Origin: JALYNX01 sp963724825
Lineage (GTDB): Bacteria; Actinomycetota; Acidimicrobiia; Spongiisociales; ZC4RG35
DNA: 64,000 nucleotides
Direction: 5' to 3'
Assembly: GCA_963724825.1 (NCBI GenBank)
Contig: CAVRWT010000003.1
Span: 62,001-126,000, forward strand
Under the pieces are notes generated by a model that saw nothing but the letters and a program-made list of their open reading frames with translations, was not told the origin of the DNA and searched no databases. Position numbers and translations under genes: made by a program. Shown here piece after piece: positions 24,866 to 33,809 of the stretch; positions within the stretch are counted from its first letter, which is position 1, and the number at the start of each line of letters is the position of its first letter.

Positions 24866-25635
24866 ATCCAGTACCTGACGATCGAGGCAAAGTTGTCCGG
24901 GTCGAGAGAGGCGCCGCCGACGAGGGCCCCATCGATCTCACTCTTCGCCATGAAGTCCTTGATGTTGGCCGCGTTGACCGATCCCCCGTAGAGGATCCGC
25001 ACCCCGACGGCCGCCTCACTGGAAATCCTGTCGGCGACCGTCGACCTGATCTTCTCCGCCATCCCGCCCGCATCCTCGGGCGTCGCATTCCGCCCGGTGC
25101 CAATCGCCCAGATCGGCTCGTAGGCGATGGCCGCCGTCGCTATCACCTGGGCATCGATCCGGTTCAGGGCGGCCAGCACCTGGGTGACGACCACCGTCTC
25201 CGCCTCACCGGCCTCCCGCTGATCGAGACTTTCGCCGACACAGACGATGGGACGCATCCCGGCGCCGGACACGGCACGCACCTTTCGGTTGACGCCGTCG
25301 TCGGTCTCGCCGAAGAACTGGCGGCGTTCCGAGTGCCCCACGATCACATGCTGGACGGACAACTTCGCCAGCATCGGTGCGGAGATCTCACCGGTGAAGG
25401 CGCCCGACTCCTCCCAGTACACGTCCTGGGCGCCAAGCCCGATCCAGAGCCGGTCGGCCTCGATGACGGTCTGCACCGAACGCAGGGAGGTGAAGGGCGG
25501 AGCGACCACCACTTCGACCCGGTCGTAGTCACGCGGCTCCAACCGATAGGACAGCTTCTGGACCATCTGGATCGCCTCGAGATGGGTGGCGTTCATCTTC
25601 CAGTTGCCCACCATCAGCTTCTTGGAGTCGGTCAT
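24862..25635 (-). CDS. tpiA: Triosephosphate isomerase
   Basis: 257 residues. NWKMN holds the catalytic Lys and Asn, HVIVGHSERR the electrophile His, and AYEPIWAIGTG the catalytic Glu and the mobile loop 6; ILYGGSVNAANI binds phosphate. The start is the ATG at 25635, overlapping the pgk stop by ATGA; a longer in-frame extension to 25851 is antisense-like sequence within pgk and is rejected. Confidence 0.97.
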   Translation of the reverse strand: MTDSKKLMVGNWKMNATHLEAIQMVQKLSYRLEPRDYDRVEVVVAPPFTSLRSVQTVIEADRLWIGLGAQDVYWEESGAFTGEISAPMLAKLSVQHVIVGHSERRQFFGETDDGVNRKVRAVSGAGMRPIVCVGESLDQREAGEAETVVVTQVLAALNRIDAQVIATAAIAYEPIWAIGTGRNATPEDAGGMAEKIRSTVADRISSEAAVGVRILYGGSVNAANIKDFMAKSEIDGALVGGASLDPDNFASIVRYWM

Positions 25636-26774
25636 TGCGCCCATCTTTCCAGCACGGCCACCCCAGGAAGAATCTTGCCCTCCAACAGCTCCAGGCCGGC
25701 ACCACCTCCGGTCGAGACGTGGTCGACCTCGCCCTGGAGCCCGAGCATCCGAAGCGCAGCCACCGAATCGCCGCCACCAACCGCGGTGAAGCCGGAGCTC
25801 TCCGCCATGGCGTGGGCGATGCGCTCGGTTCCGGTCCGGAACTTCTCCCACTCGAAGACCCCCATCGGGCCGTTCCAGAACACGGTCCGCGAGTCGCGGA
25901 TCACCCCGGCGAAGATGGCGCCGGTCTCCTTGCCGATGTCCAAACCCATGGTGCCTTCGGGTATGTGACGGACATACACCGTCTCCGCAGGAGCGTCCGC
26001 CTTGAACTCGGGCGCCACGACGACGTCGGAGGGGAGGATGATCTTCTCCTCGTCAAAGCCTTCGAGCAGCCGCTTCACGTTTTCGATCATGTTCGGCTCG
26101 ACCAGGGAGTTCCCCACTTCGATCCCCTTGGCGGCAAGAAAGGTGAAGCACATCCCGCCGCCGACGAGGATGGCGTCGGCCCGGGGAAGCAGATTCTCGA
26201 TCACGGCGAGCTTGTCCGAGATCTTGGCCCCTCCGAGGATCAGCGAATAGGGCCGTTCCGGCTCTTCGAGGAATCGGCCCAGGGCCTTCAACTCGGCGTC
26301 GAGCAGCGGGCCGGCCACGGACTTGACCCGTTCGGCGACGCCAACCGTCGAGGCGTGGGCCCGGTGCACGCTGCCGAAGGCGTCCTGAACGAACAGGTCG
26401 ACTCCCGTCGCAAGCTTGTCGGCCAGTGCCGGGTCGTTCTTGGTCTCCCCCGGCAGGAACCTGGTGTTCTCGAGGACTCTTATGTCGCCCTCGCCATCGC
26501 CATCGAAGACCACCGACTTCTGGGAGATCTCGTCCATCCGAGCGGCCACCGGCCGCAGCGAGAAGGCGGGATCTATCCCCTCGGGTCGCCCCAGGTGCGA
26601 GCAGACGGTGACCCTGGCCCCGGCATCGACCAAACGCTCCAGCGTGGGTAGCGCGGCCTCGATCCGGAAGTCATCCGCCACCGCTCCCCCATCCAGCGGC
26701 ACGTTGAGATCGGAGCGGACCAAGACGGCCAGCCCGTTGACATCCACAGCGTCCAAGGTCAGATACGGCGACAT
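25632..26774 (-). CDS. pgk: Phosphoglycerate kinase
   Basis: 380 residues. VLVRSDLNVPLDGG and VCSHLGRPEG at the N-terminus bind 3-phosphoglycerate; SLILGGAKISDKLAVIENLL and the C-terminal TAVGGGDSVAALRMLG ... VSTGGGAGLELLEG form the nucleotide site. Slightly short but complete. It starts five bases after the yvcK stop with no gapdh or whiA gene between. Confidence 0.97.
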   Translation of the reverse strand: MSPYLTLDAVDVNGLAVLVRSDLNVPLDGGAVADDFRIEAALPTLERLVDAGARVTVCSHLGRPEGIDPAFSLRPVAARMDEISQKSVVFDGDGEGDIRVLENTRFLPGETKNDPALADKLATGVDLFVQDAFGSVHRAHASTVGVAERVKSVAGPLLDAELKALGRFLEEPERPYSLILGGAKISDKLAVIENLLPRADAILVGGGMCFTFLAAKGIEVGNSLVEPNMIENVKRLLEGFDEEKIILPSDVVVAPEFKADAPAETVYVRHIPEGTMGLDIGKETGAIFAGVIRDSRTVFWNGPMGVFEWEKFRTGTERIAHAMAESSGFTAVGGGDSVAALRMLGLQGEVDHVSTGGGAGLELLEGKILPGVAVLERWAQ

Positions 26775-26778
26775 CCAG

Positions 26779-27750
26779 TCAATCCTCGGTGTTGGCCAGC
26801 TTTTCCAGAACCCGACCCAACTTCAGCGGATCGTGACTCGGCCAGTCTGCCCACTCGTTGGCCACATCGGCAAGAACGACCCGCCACCCGTGCCGCGCCG
26901 CCTCTTCGACGTCGACCGTCACCCGGTCGTGCCCATCGGGAACATCCAGGGCGCCATCGTGCACCACGACGATCCCGGGACCGGAGACGCCGACATGGCT
27001 CTCCATCGCCTCGAGGTGGGCGAGCCCGTTCATGCCGAGGGTCTCGCCGTCCTGGGTCACCAGGTTCAAGATGAAGATCTTCTGGGCGTCGGCGCCCATG
27101 ACTGCCGAAGCCAGCACGTTGACCTTGAACGCCGAGATGATCGAGGTGTAGAGGCTCCCGGGGCCGATCACGATTTGGTCCGCTACGGCGATGGCGGCGA
27201 GGGCCCGGCGGCTGGCGACGACGTCACGGGGCTCGATGAGAAGCTCGGTCAGATCCCCGGCGGTCTTCGAGATCCTGCCCTGGCCTTCGACCAGCTGGCC
27301 GTCGATGACGGCCGAGAGCACGACGGACTGGTCCGCTACCGGGATCACCGTGCCCACGGTCCCCAACATTCGCTCCGCGGTCTCCACGGCCGACTCGAAG
27401 TCGCCGAACAGGTCGGTGAGGGCGGCGAGGATCAGGTTGCCGAGCGAGTGCTCGGCCACGTCTCCGCCCCGGAAACGGTGGGCGAACAGCTCGGACCACA
27501 GCGATGGGTCGGGAGTGAGGGCAAGGAGACATCGGCGCACGTCGCCGGGCGGGGGCATGCCCAGATCGGAGAGCCGGCCTGACGACCCGCCATCGTCGGC
27601 CACCGACACCAGGGCAGAGATGTCGCCCGCATAGAACTGGATTGCCTCCAAAGCGGCAGCCTGGCCGTGGCCACCACCGATGGCGACCACGATTGGGCCG
27701 TCAGGGTCGAGGAGAAGCGGTTCGAGAGCGACCGCGGTTTCTGGTCTCAC
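26779..27750 (-). CDS. yvcK: YvcK/CofD-like gluconeogenesis factor
   Basis: 323 residues of the UPF0052/CofD-like fold. VVAIGGGHGQAAALEAIQFY is the nucleotide-sugar-binding Gly loop; SVADDGGSSGRLSDLGMPPPGD and HSLGNLILAAL are family signatures; IGPGSLYTSIISAFKV is near the C-terminus. YvcK/CuvA proteins bind UDP-sugars and affect cell-wall precursor supply and carbon use. ATGA overlap with the rapZ stop shows coupling. Confidence 0.92.
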   Translation of the reverse strand: MRPETAVALEPLLLDPDGPIVVAIGGGHGQAAALEAIQFYAGDISALVSVADDGGSSGRLSDLGMPPPGDVRRCLLALTPDPSLWSELFAHRFRGGDVAEHSLGNLILAALTDLFGDFESAVETAERMLGTVGTVIPVADQSVVLSAVIDGQLVEGQGRISKTAGDLTELLIEPRDVVASRRALAAIAVADQIVIGPGSLYTSIISAFKVNVLASAVMGADAQKIFILNLVTQDGETLGMNGLAHLEAMESHVGVSGPGIVVVHDGALDVPDGHDRVTVDVEEAARHGWRVVLADVANEWADWPSHDPLKLGRVLEKLANTED

Positions 27751-28620
27751 CGGTTGATGTCGCGGTGACGCACCGCCGCCTTGACATCGTGCTGGCCCAA
27801 CCGCCTGCCCAACTCCTCGGCAATTGCCACCGAGCGATGGTGACCGCCGGTGCAGCCAATGCCCACCGACAGATAGGACTTGCCCTCTGCCTCGAATCGC
27901 GGGATCAGGAAGTTCAAGAGGTCATCCACCCGGTCGACGAACTCCTTGGCGTTCTCGTCCTGCATCACGTACGTCGGCCACCGCCTCGTCGGTGCCCCGC
28001 AGGTCACGCAGTTCGGGCACCCAATAGGGGTTGGGGAGGAAACGAACATCGAGCAGGAGATCGGCGTCGCGAGGTGTGCCGTGCTTGAAGCCGAAAGACC
28101 GGATCGAGACCCGCATCGGCCTCGTCATCTCCTCCTCGCTGAACTGGGCATTGAGACGGTCCCTCAGCTCGTGCACGTTCAGGCTGGAGGTGTCGACGAT
28201 GACGTCCGCCGCCTCGCGCAGATCGGAGAGCAGGTCCCTCTCCGCCCCGATCGACTCGGTGATGGTCTCCAACCCGAGCGGGTGCGGGCGCTTGTTCTCC
28301 TCGTAGCGGCTGACGATCACGTCGTCCTCGGCGTCGAGGAACACGACACGGGTGAGGACGCCTTCACGGGCCAGCTCGTCCATGGCCGATCGGAGCTCAT
28401 CCATCTCCAGCCCGCCACGGGAGTCGATGATCACGGCGAGGTGCTTGTGGAGCTGGGGCATGTCATGGGACTGGGCGGCCAGGGCGAGAAGCCGGGGCGG
28501 CAGGTTGTCGATGACGGTGTAGCCCATGTCCTCGAGGATGTTCCCCGCCGAAGAGCGGCCCGCGCCTGACATCCCGGTGACCACCAGGACATGTGGGTGC
28601 TCGGTTGGTGCCAGGTCCAT
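27747..28620 (-). CDS. rapZ: RNase adapter protein RapZ / YvcJ-family P-loop protein, one frameshift near 27975
   Basis: P-loop nucleotide-binding protein. VTGMSGAGRSSAGNILEDMGY is the Walker A region (GMSGAGRS); IDNLPPRLL, VFLDAEDDVIVSRYEENKRPHPL and IRSFGFKHGTPRDADLLLDVRFLPNPYW are diagnostic. After RGTDEAVA the frame changes (about 27965-27985) to TYVMQDENAKEFVDRVDDLL ... VGIGCTGGHHRSVAIAEELG. Spliced length about 290, normal. In actinobacteria the gene always sits by uvrC and yvcK. Probable assembly indel. Confidence 0.92.
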
Positions 28621-28631
28621 CGCGTCTTCGA

Positions 28632-30460
28632 TCAGGAGTGCAGCGCAGCGTACAGAGAGTCGGCCACGTTCTTGGGGACCACTTCGGCCAGGTCATCTGC
28701 CCCGACCTCACGGATCTTCTTCAACGAGCCGAACCGTCGGATCAACTCCCGCTTCCGCTTCGGGCCCGATCCCGGGGACCTCGTCGAGCACCGAGTCGAC
28801 CATCGACTTCGATCGAAGCTGGCGGTGATAGGTGATGGCGAATCGATGCGCTTCGTCCCGAACCTGTTGCAGCAGATAGAGGGCTTCGGCGTCCCGCGGG
28901 ATCCGGATCGGCTCGGGCAGGCCCGGCATGTAGACCTCCTCCATCCGCTTCGCCAGGCCGATGGCCGGAATGTCCAGTTCGAGCTCGTCGAGGACCTTGA
29001 CGGCACGCCCGAGTTGGCCGGGGCCGCCGTCGATCAACACCAGTGACGGTGGATAGGAGAACTTGCCCTGTTCCGGCGCCGGCTTCTCTCCTCTCGGCCA
29101 GATAGGCCTTGAAGCGGCGACGGAGGGTCTCCTCCATCGAGGCGAAGTCGTCCTGGCCCTGGATCGTCCTCATCTTGAACCTTCGGTAGTCCGACCGCTT
29201 CGGGATCCCGTCTTCGAGGACCACCATCGAGGCCACGGTGTTGGTGCCCTGGAGGGTCGAGATGTCATAGGCCTCGATCCGCAACGGGGCCACGGGGAGA
29301 TCGAGCACTTCTTGAAGTGAGCGCAAGGCCCGGGCTCGGGCGTTGTGGTCACGATGCCGCCGCAGCCGGTGACGCCCGAAGGCCTCTGCGGCGTTGGTGG
29401 ACGTCGTCTCCATCAGACGCCGCTTGGCGCCGCGTTGGGGCACCCGGAGGTCGACACCGAACCCGCGCAAAGTGCTCAGCCATTCGGTGAGCAGCTCGAC
29501 CTCGGTCGGCTCGATCGAGACCAGGACCTCGCGCGGCGGCGCCTCGTCGCCATAGAGCTGTCGGATGACCCGGTCCATGAGCTCGGCATCGGTCAACTCC
29601 TCCACCCGGTCGACCACCACCCCCCGACGGCCGACGACACGGCCCCGCCTCACGTGCAGCATCTGAAAGGCCGACTCGAGGTCGTCGCCGTGAAATGCGA
29701 TCAGGTCGAAGTCCTCGGGTTTCTCGGTGACCACTTCCTGACGGAGCAAGGCCCTGCGGACGTCCTCGATCCGGTCCCGGTTGCGAGCCGCCAACTCGAA
29801 CTCCTGGCGTTCGGAGGCCTCCCACATCCGGTCTTCGAGGTCGGCGACCACCCCTTCGGTGTCCCCCCGGAGAAACCCCGCCAGGCCTTCCACCATCTGT
29901 GAGTAATCCTCGGGGGTGACCTCATTGATGCACGGCCCGGAGCATTTCTCGATGTGGAAGAGCAGGCAGGGCCGTCCTTGGGCCTTCTGCCGGGCGTACA
30001 GCGAGTCGGAGCAGGTGCGGACCGGGAACGTTCGCAGCAACTGGTCGAGGGTCTTGCGGATCGAGTAGGTGTGGGCGTAGGGCCCGAAGTACTCGTAGCC
30101 CTTCCGCTTCGCGCCCCTCAGGACCCGGGCCCGGGGCCACTCGTCGCTGCGGGTGATGGCGAGATAGGGATACGACTTGTCGTCGACCAGCCGGATGTTG
30201 AAGCGGGGCCGGTTCCGCTTGATCAACGAGTACTCGAGCATGATCGCCGCCACCTCGGACTCGGTGATGATCCATTCCACGGTCCGCGCGTTGTCCACCA
30301 TGCTCTGGGTTCGGGGGTGGAGCCCTACACCGAAGTACGAAGAGACCCGACTCCGGAGCGATTTGGCCTTGCCGACATAGATCACCTTGCCGTGCTGGTC
30401 ACGGAACAGATAGGCCCCGGGCTGGTCGGGGATGTCGGAGGGTCGGGGACGGTCGAACAC
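28632..30460 (-). CDS. uvrC: UvrABC excinuclease subunit C, two frameshifts
   Basis: Makes both incisions in nucleotide excision repair. The GTG at 30460 gives FDRPRPSDIPDQPGAYLFRD, and GIY-YIG residues continue HGKVIYVGKAKSLRSRVSSYF. The UVR motif (REFELAARNRDRIEDVR-like, about 240-260) and RNase H-like C-terminal nuclease (RIEAYDISTLQGTNTVASMV) follow. The frame shifts near 29090 to PAPEQGKFSYPPSLVLIDGG, and again near 28768 into KRKRELIRRFGSLKKIREVG, the HhH region, ending ADSLYAALHS. Spliced length about 609. The ribosome site is weak (GAGAGG abuts the start), so the exact start is moderate. Probable assembly indels. Confidence 0.92.
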
Positions 30461-30464
30461 CCTC

Positions 30465-31139
30465 TCAGGGTAGAAGCGACCAGCGGATTGCCATGAGCCG
30501 CGAGATCCCACCCTGGTCTTCCAACTCGTGATGGGGGGTCTCGACCATTTGCTCGAGGCTCCATCCGGCGTCCGCAGCGGCGGTGAGCAGTGAGCCGAGC
30601 GGGCGGTGATGGAATCGGACCATCGCCGTGCCGACCGACTCATCGGTGAACCCCTCCGAGAAGTACCCCCCGGGGCGCCACAAGACTTCCCCGTCGGTGT
30701 CGGTGATCGGGGTCGATCCCGGCGCAGTCCAGACCGGGTGGTTCATGACCAGGCAGAGGGTGCCTCCCGGCCGGACCACCCTCGCCACTTCGATGAAGAA
30801 TCCTTGATGGTCAGGCACGTGCTCGAGGACCAGCACGCAATAGGCACCGTCGTATGAGTCGGCCCGGAGAGCTTTGAGATCTGGCAGACGAGCCACGATC
30901 GTGGGCGCGATCTCGGACGAGCGAGAAGCCAATACCTGGTTCATCTCGACGCCGTGGACGCGGCCACCGATGTCCCGCACGGTGCGCATCACCCGTCCCT
31001 CGCCGCTCCCGAGGTCGAGATACAAGGCGCCCACCACAGGGCTGAAGACGTCGAGGAGCATCGGAGTGACCACTTCCTCGTAGGCGGGGTCACCTTCCAG
31101 CTCGGTGAGCCACCACTCCCCCATCTCAGACCAGGTCAT
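30465..31139 (-). CDS. Class I SAM-dependent methyltransferase
   Basis: 224 residues. LYLDLGSGEGRVMRTV is the SAM-binding motif I, VHGVEMNQVLA the acidic loop, DGAYCVLVLEHVPDHQGFFI motif IV and VARVVRPGGTLCLVMNHPVW the strand after it. Resembles Methyltransf_11/25 enzymes on small molecules or lipids. Its stop lies 4 bases before the uvrC start, so the two may be cotranscribed, but no functional link is known. Confidence 0.85.
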   Translation of the reverse strand: MTWSEMGEWWLTELEGDPAYEEVVTPMLLDVFSPVVGALYLDLGSGEGRVMRTVRDIGGRVHGVEMNQVLASRSSEIAPTIVARLPDLKALRADSYDGAYCVLVLEHVPDHQGFFIEVARVVRPGGTLCLVMNHPVWTAPGSTPITDTDGEVLWRPGGYFSEGFTDESVGTAMVRFHHRPLGSLLTAAADAGWSLEQMVETPHHELEDQGGISRLMAIRWSLLP

Positions 31140-31169
31140 GTGAGGATTGTGGTGGGTTTCTCGCGTCGG

Positions 31170-31250
31170 AGTTGCCCCCTCCGGCCCTTCGGGCCACCTC
31201 CCCCAACGTCGCTCCGCTCCTGGGGGAGGAAACAGCCTCGCTCCTGGGGA
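31170..31250. repeat. GC-rich palindromic repeat (copy D)
   Basis: GCCCCCTCCGGCCCTTCGGG, then CACCTCCCCCAACGTCGCTC and CTGGGGGAGGAAAC, followed by a truncated duplicate CCTCGCTCCTGGGG. Same unit order as at 5765-5826, between divergent genes (methyltransferase and membrane protein). Confidence 0.82.
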
Positions 31251-31281
31251 TGTACCGGCGAAGCCTATAGGATGGCCGGCG

Positions 31282-31845
31282 ATGCTCAGCCAAAGGAAGC
31301 GTCTGTCCTACTTCCTCGTGATGCTGGCTGGCGTCTGGATAACCCATGAGCTGGCTTATCTCCTGGCACATCCCGACCCCCTGCTCCGGGCGGTGGCCCT
31401 CGGCGGACACGGCTATCTCCAACTAGCCAGGGCTCTCCTCACACCGATAGCCGCCATCGCTCTGGGCGGGCTCGCCGTCCAGAAGGCGCGAGATGCCCAT
31501 GTCAACGTTGGACTGAGGCCATTTCGATTAGCTGGCTGGCAGGCGTTGACCTTCATCGCCATCGAAGTCGCGGAGCGGCTGCCGCACGGCATGGCGCACA
31601 CCGTTCTCCACGAGCCAGCGATCTACGTGGGCCTTGCGCTGACAGTCCCAGTCGCCGCGCTTCTCGTGTGGCTGGTGAGCGCCACGGCCCGCGTCGTGGC
31701 AGGAATCCTCGGGTCGGGCCGGCAATGGCGCCCCACCGCCAGGCAACATCGTTGGATTCCGGTCGGGTCGCGCCGACCGGTGTCGATCGTGCCCTCTTCT
31801 TCCCTCGGTAGTCGTGGGCCTCCGGGCCTCGCTCTCGATCACTGA
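31282..31845 (+). CDS. Four-TM membrane protein upstream of the copper locus
   Basis: 187 residues from the ATG at 31282. Hydrophobic segments at about 8-25, 34-60, 78-97 and 113-137, with polar loops that contain several His residues (VWITHELAYLLAHPDP, RLPHGMAHTVLHEPAIYV), followed by a basic tail. The His-rich helices could bind a metal, which would suit the position 32 bases upstream of copC-copD. No family is recognised with confidence. Confidence 0.6.
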   Translation: MLSQRKRLSYFLVMLAGVWITHELAYLLAHPDPLLRAVALGGHGYLQLARALLTPIAAIALGGLAVQKARDAHVNVGLRPFRLAGWQALTFIAIEVAERLPHGMAHTVLHEPAIYVGLALTVPVAALLVWLVSATARVVAGILGSGRQWRPTARQHRWIPVGSRRPVSIVPSSSLGSRGPPGLALDH

Positions 31846-31877
31846 GCGATCCGCACACGACCATCTGAGAGGTTCCT

Positions 31878-33647
31878 TTGACGCAACTCACGGTGCGCGT
31901 CCGCACGTCGATGCGACGCGCACTTGCAGCCTGGTTTGGCGATTCCGCAGTGGCGCTGTTCCGCGCCATTGCAATCGCCCTGCTGGTGCTGGTGCCGGCT
32001 TCGACGGCATGGGCACACGCCGTCCTTGTCGAAACGACACCTGTCGACGGAGCCCAACTCGAGGTCTCGCCGCCCGAAGTCAAATTGGTGTTCAACGAGC
32101 CGATTGGTGTCGGCCCGGGCGCGATACGTGTCTACGACTCATCGGGAAACCAGGTCGATCGGGGCGACGCCGCACTCGGCGATGCCCCCGAGGAGGCAGT
32201 GGTCACCCTGCCCGATCTGGCTGCGGGCCCATATGTGGTCACCTGGCGGGCAGTGTCGGCCGACGGTCATCCCGTCAAGGGAGCCTTCGTGTTCCAGGTG
32301 GGCGAGTCCAACCAGGTAGTCACCGACTCCCTGGTCGCATCGTTGCTCGGTGGGGGTGCGGATATTCCGTTCGCATTGATGGGTTGGCTGGTGCGCTGGA
32401 TCACCTACGGCACCGTTCTCCTGGTCATTGGCGCGGCGCTGTTCCAGATCGTGGTTGCCCATCGTCGCACCGACCCGGTCACCCGGCTGATTCGGACCGC
32501 GGCAGTGGTCGGGGCTGTCGGCTCTGTGCTCCAGATCCCGTTGTTCGCCGCCGAGGCGACCGGGTTGGGCCTTTCCGGGCTCTACTCGACCGCGGCATTG
32601 GGGGAGGCTGTCGGCTCTTCGGTGGGCTGGGCGTCGTTGGTGCGGGTACTGGCATTTGCGGTGCTCTGGATCGTGATTGCCCGCGGGCAGGTTGGATGGA
32701 CGGCGGCTGGTCTCGTCGGCCTCGTTGCTGCAGAACTGCTCACCGGTCACACCCGCACCACTGAGCCCACCTGGCTGGTGATGACCGCCGATGCCGTCCA
32801 CGTCGTCGGGGCGGGCGTGTGGTTCGGAGGTCTGGCAGCGCTCGCCATCTCACTGAGATCGGCGAAGGCCGATGACGACCTCGTCACTGGAGCTCGGATG
32901 GTCGGGGCCTTCTCCAACCTGGCGGGCTACACCGTGTTGGCATTGAGTGCCGCCGGAGTCGCTTTGGCCTGGATCGAGGTACGGGCCTGGCACGCCCTGG
33001 TTTCGACCCAATACGGATGGACGCTGCTGGTCAAGACCGCATTGGTCGCAGGGGTCCTGCTGGTCGCCGCATACAACAACCGGGTACTTGTCCCGTCGGT
33101 CATCTCATCGGGGAACGGATCGGATCCGTCACCCCCCGAGCCCGACTCAGGGAAGTCGGGATCGACGATGGTGGCAATGGCTCGTCCTTCTGCGGGAACG
33201 GCATGGCAACGACTGGGTCGGACCATCAGGATCGAGCTGGTGGGCCTGATCGTTGTGATCGGGGTCACCGCCCTGTTGGTCAACCTGCAGCCTGCGGCCG
33301 AAGCCGCCGGGGTCTCGGGACCGTATTCGACATACGTCCCATTCGGGGAGGGCCAGCTCAACCTGGTGATCGATCCGAACCGAGCCGGAGTCAACGAAAT
33401 CCACCTCTCTGTCCTGACCGCCGGCGGGCTTCCGGCACTGGTCCCGGGTGAGGCCACGATCGAGTTCAGGATGCCAGAACAGGACATCGGCCCGATCCTC
33501 CGCCAACTCCAGGTGGCAGGACCAGGCCACTACGTCCACGTTGGGCCGGAGCTCGCCATCCCTGGCGAGTGGGTGATCACGGTCCGCCAACGGACCTCGG
33601 AATTCGAAGAAGTCACAGCCGACGTGGCAGTCACAGTCAACAGTTGA
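31878..33647 (+). CDS. CopC-CopD fusion, copper resistance/uptake protein
   Basis: 589 residues if the TTG at 31878 is used; Met12 is the alternative. A signal peptide (TM near 28-45, ending AWA) precedes HAVLVETTPVDGAQLEVSPP, where the N-terminal His after cleavage is the CopC copper ligand, and VSADGHPVKGAFVFQV holds the second His site. From about 155 on, eight or so TM segments form the CopD domain, with a final extracytoplasmic beta domain (about 480-589). CopCD/YcnJ proteins move copper across the membrane. A ycnI start follows 12 bases later, the usual partner. Confidence 0.9.
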   Translation: MTQLTVRVRTSMRRALAAWFGDSAVALFRAIAIALLVLVPASTAWAHAVLVETTPVDGAQLEVSPPEVKLVFNEPIGVGPGAIRVYDSSGNQVDRGDAALGDAPEEAVVTLPDLAAGPYVVTWRAVSADGHPVKGAFVFQVGESNQVVTDSLVASLLGGGADIPFALMGWLVRWITYGTVLLVIGAALFQIVVAHRRTDPVTRLIRTAAVVGAVGSVLQIPLFAAEATGLGLSGLYSTAALGEAVGSSVGWASLVRVLAFAVLWIVIARGQVGWTAAGLVGLVAAELLTGHTRTTEPTWLVMTADAVHVVGAGVWFGGLAALAISLRSAKADDDLVTGARMVGAFSNLAGYTVLALSAAGVALAWIEVRAWHALVSTQYGWTLLVKTALVAGVLLVAAYNNRVLVPSVISSGNGSDPSPPEPDSGKSGSTMVAMARPSAGTAWQRLGRTIRIELVGLIVVIGVTALLVNLQPAAEAAGVSGPYSTYVPFGEGQLNLVIDPNRAGVNEIHLSVLTAGGLPALVPGEATIEFRMPEQDIGPILRQLQVAGPGHYVHVGPELAIPGEWVITVRQRTSEFEEVTADVAVTVNS

Positions 33648-33659
33648 GAAAGGAATCAA

Positions 33660-33760
33660 ATGAAACGAACAATCACGCTTATCGGCCTGTCAACACTCCT
33701 ATTGCTCGTCGCGAGCCCGGCCTGGGCCCACGTGGAGGTGAGCCCTGAGGGGTACGTCGG
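33660..33760 (+). pseudogene. YcnI-like (DUF1775) copper chaperone gene truncated by a repeat
   Basis: The ATG at 33660 gives MKRTITLIGLSTLLLLVASP AWA, a signal peptide, then HVEVSPEGYV: the mature N-terminal His and 'HVxVxP' are typical of YcnI/DUF1775, whose domain is about 130-150 residues. After about 33 residues the frame enters a GC-rich repeat (from about 33755) and then the antisense of the next gene, so the domain is lost. Partner of CopCD by position. Confidence 0.7.
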
Positions 33761-33808
33761 CCTCCCGAGGGAGCGGCGAAGCCGGGGGGGCAACCAGGCC
33801 GCGACGGC
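33755..33808. repeat. GC-rich palindromic repeat fragment (copy F) at the ycnI break
   Basis: CCTCCCGAGGGAGCGGCGAAGCCGGGGGGGCAACC shares the GGCGAAGCCGGG and GGGGGGCAACC units of the other copies. It lies exactly where ycnI stops resembling its family and abuts the TAG of the minus-strand gene at 33810. Confidence 0.6.
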
Positions 33809-33809
33809 G

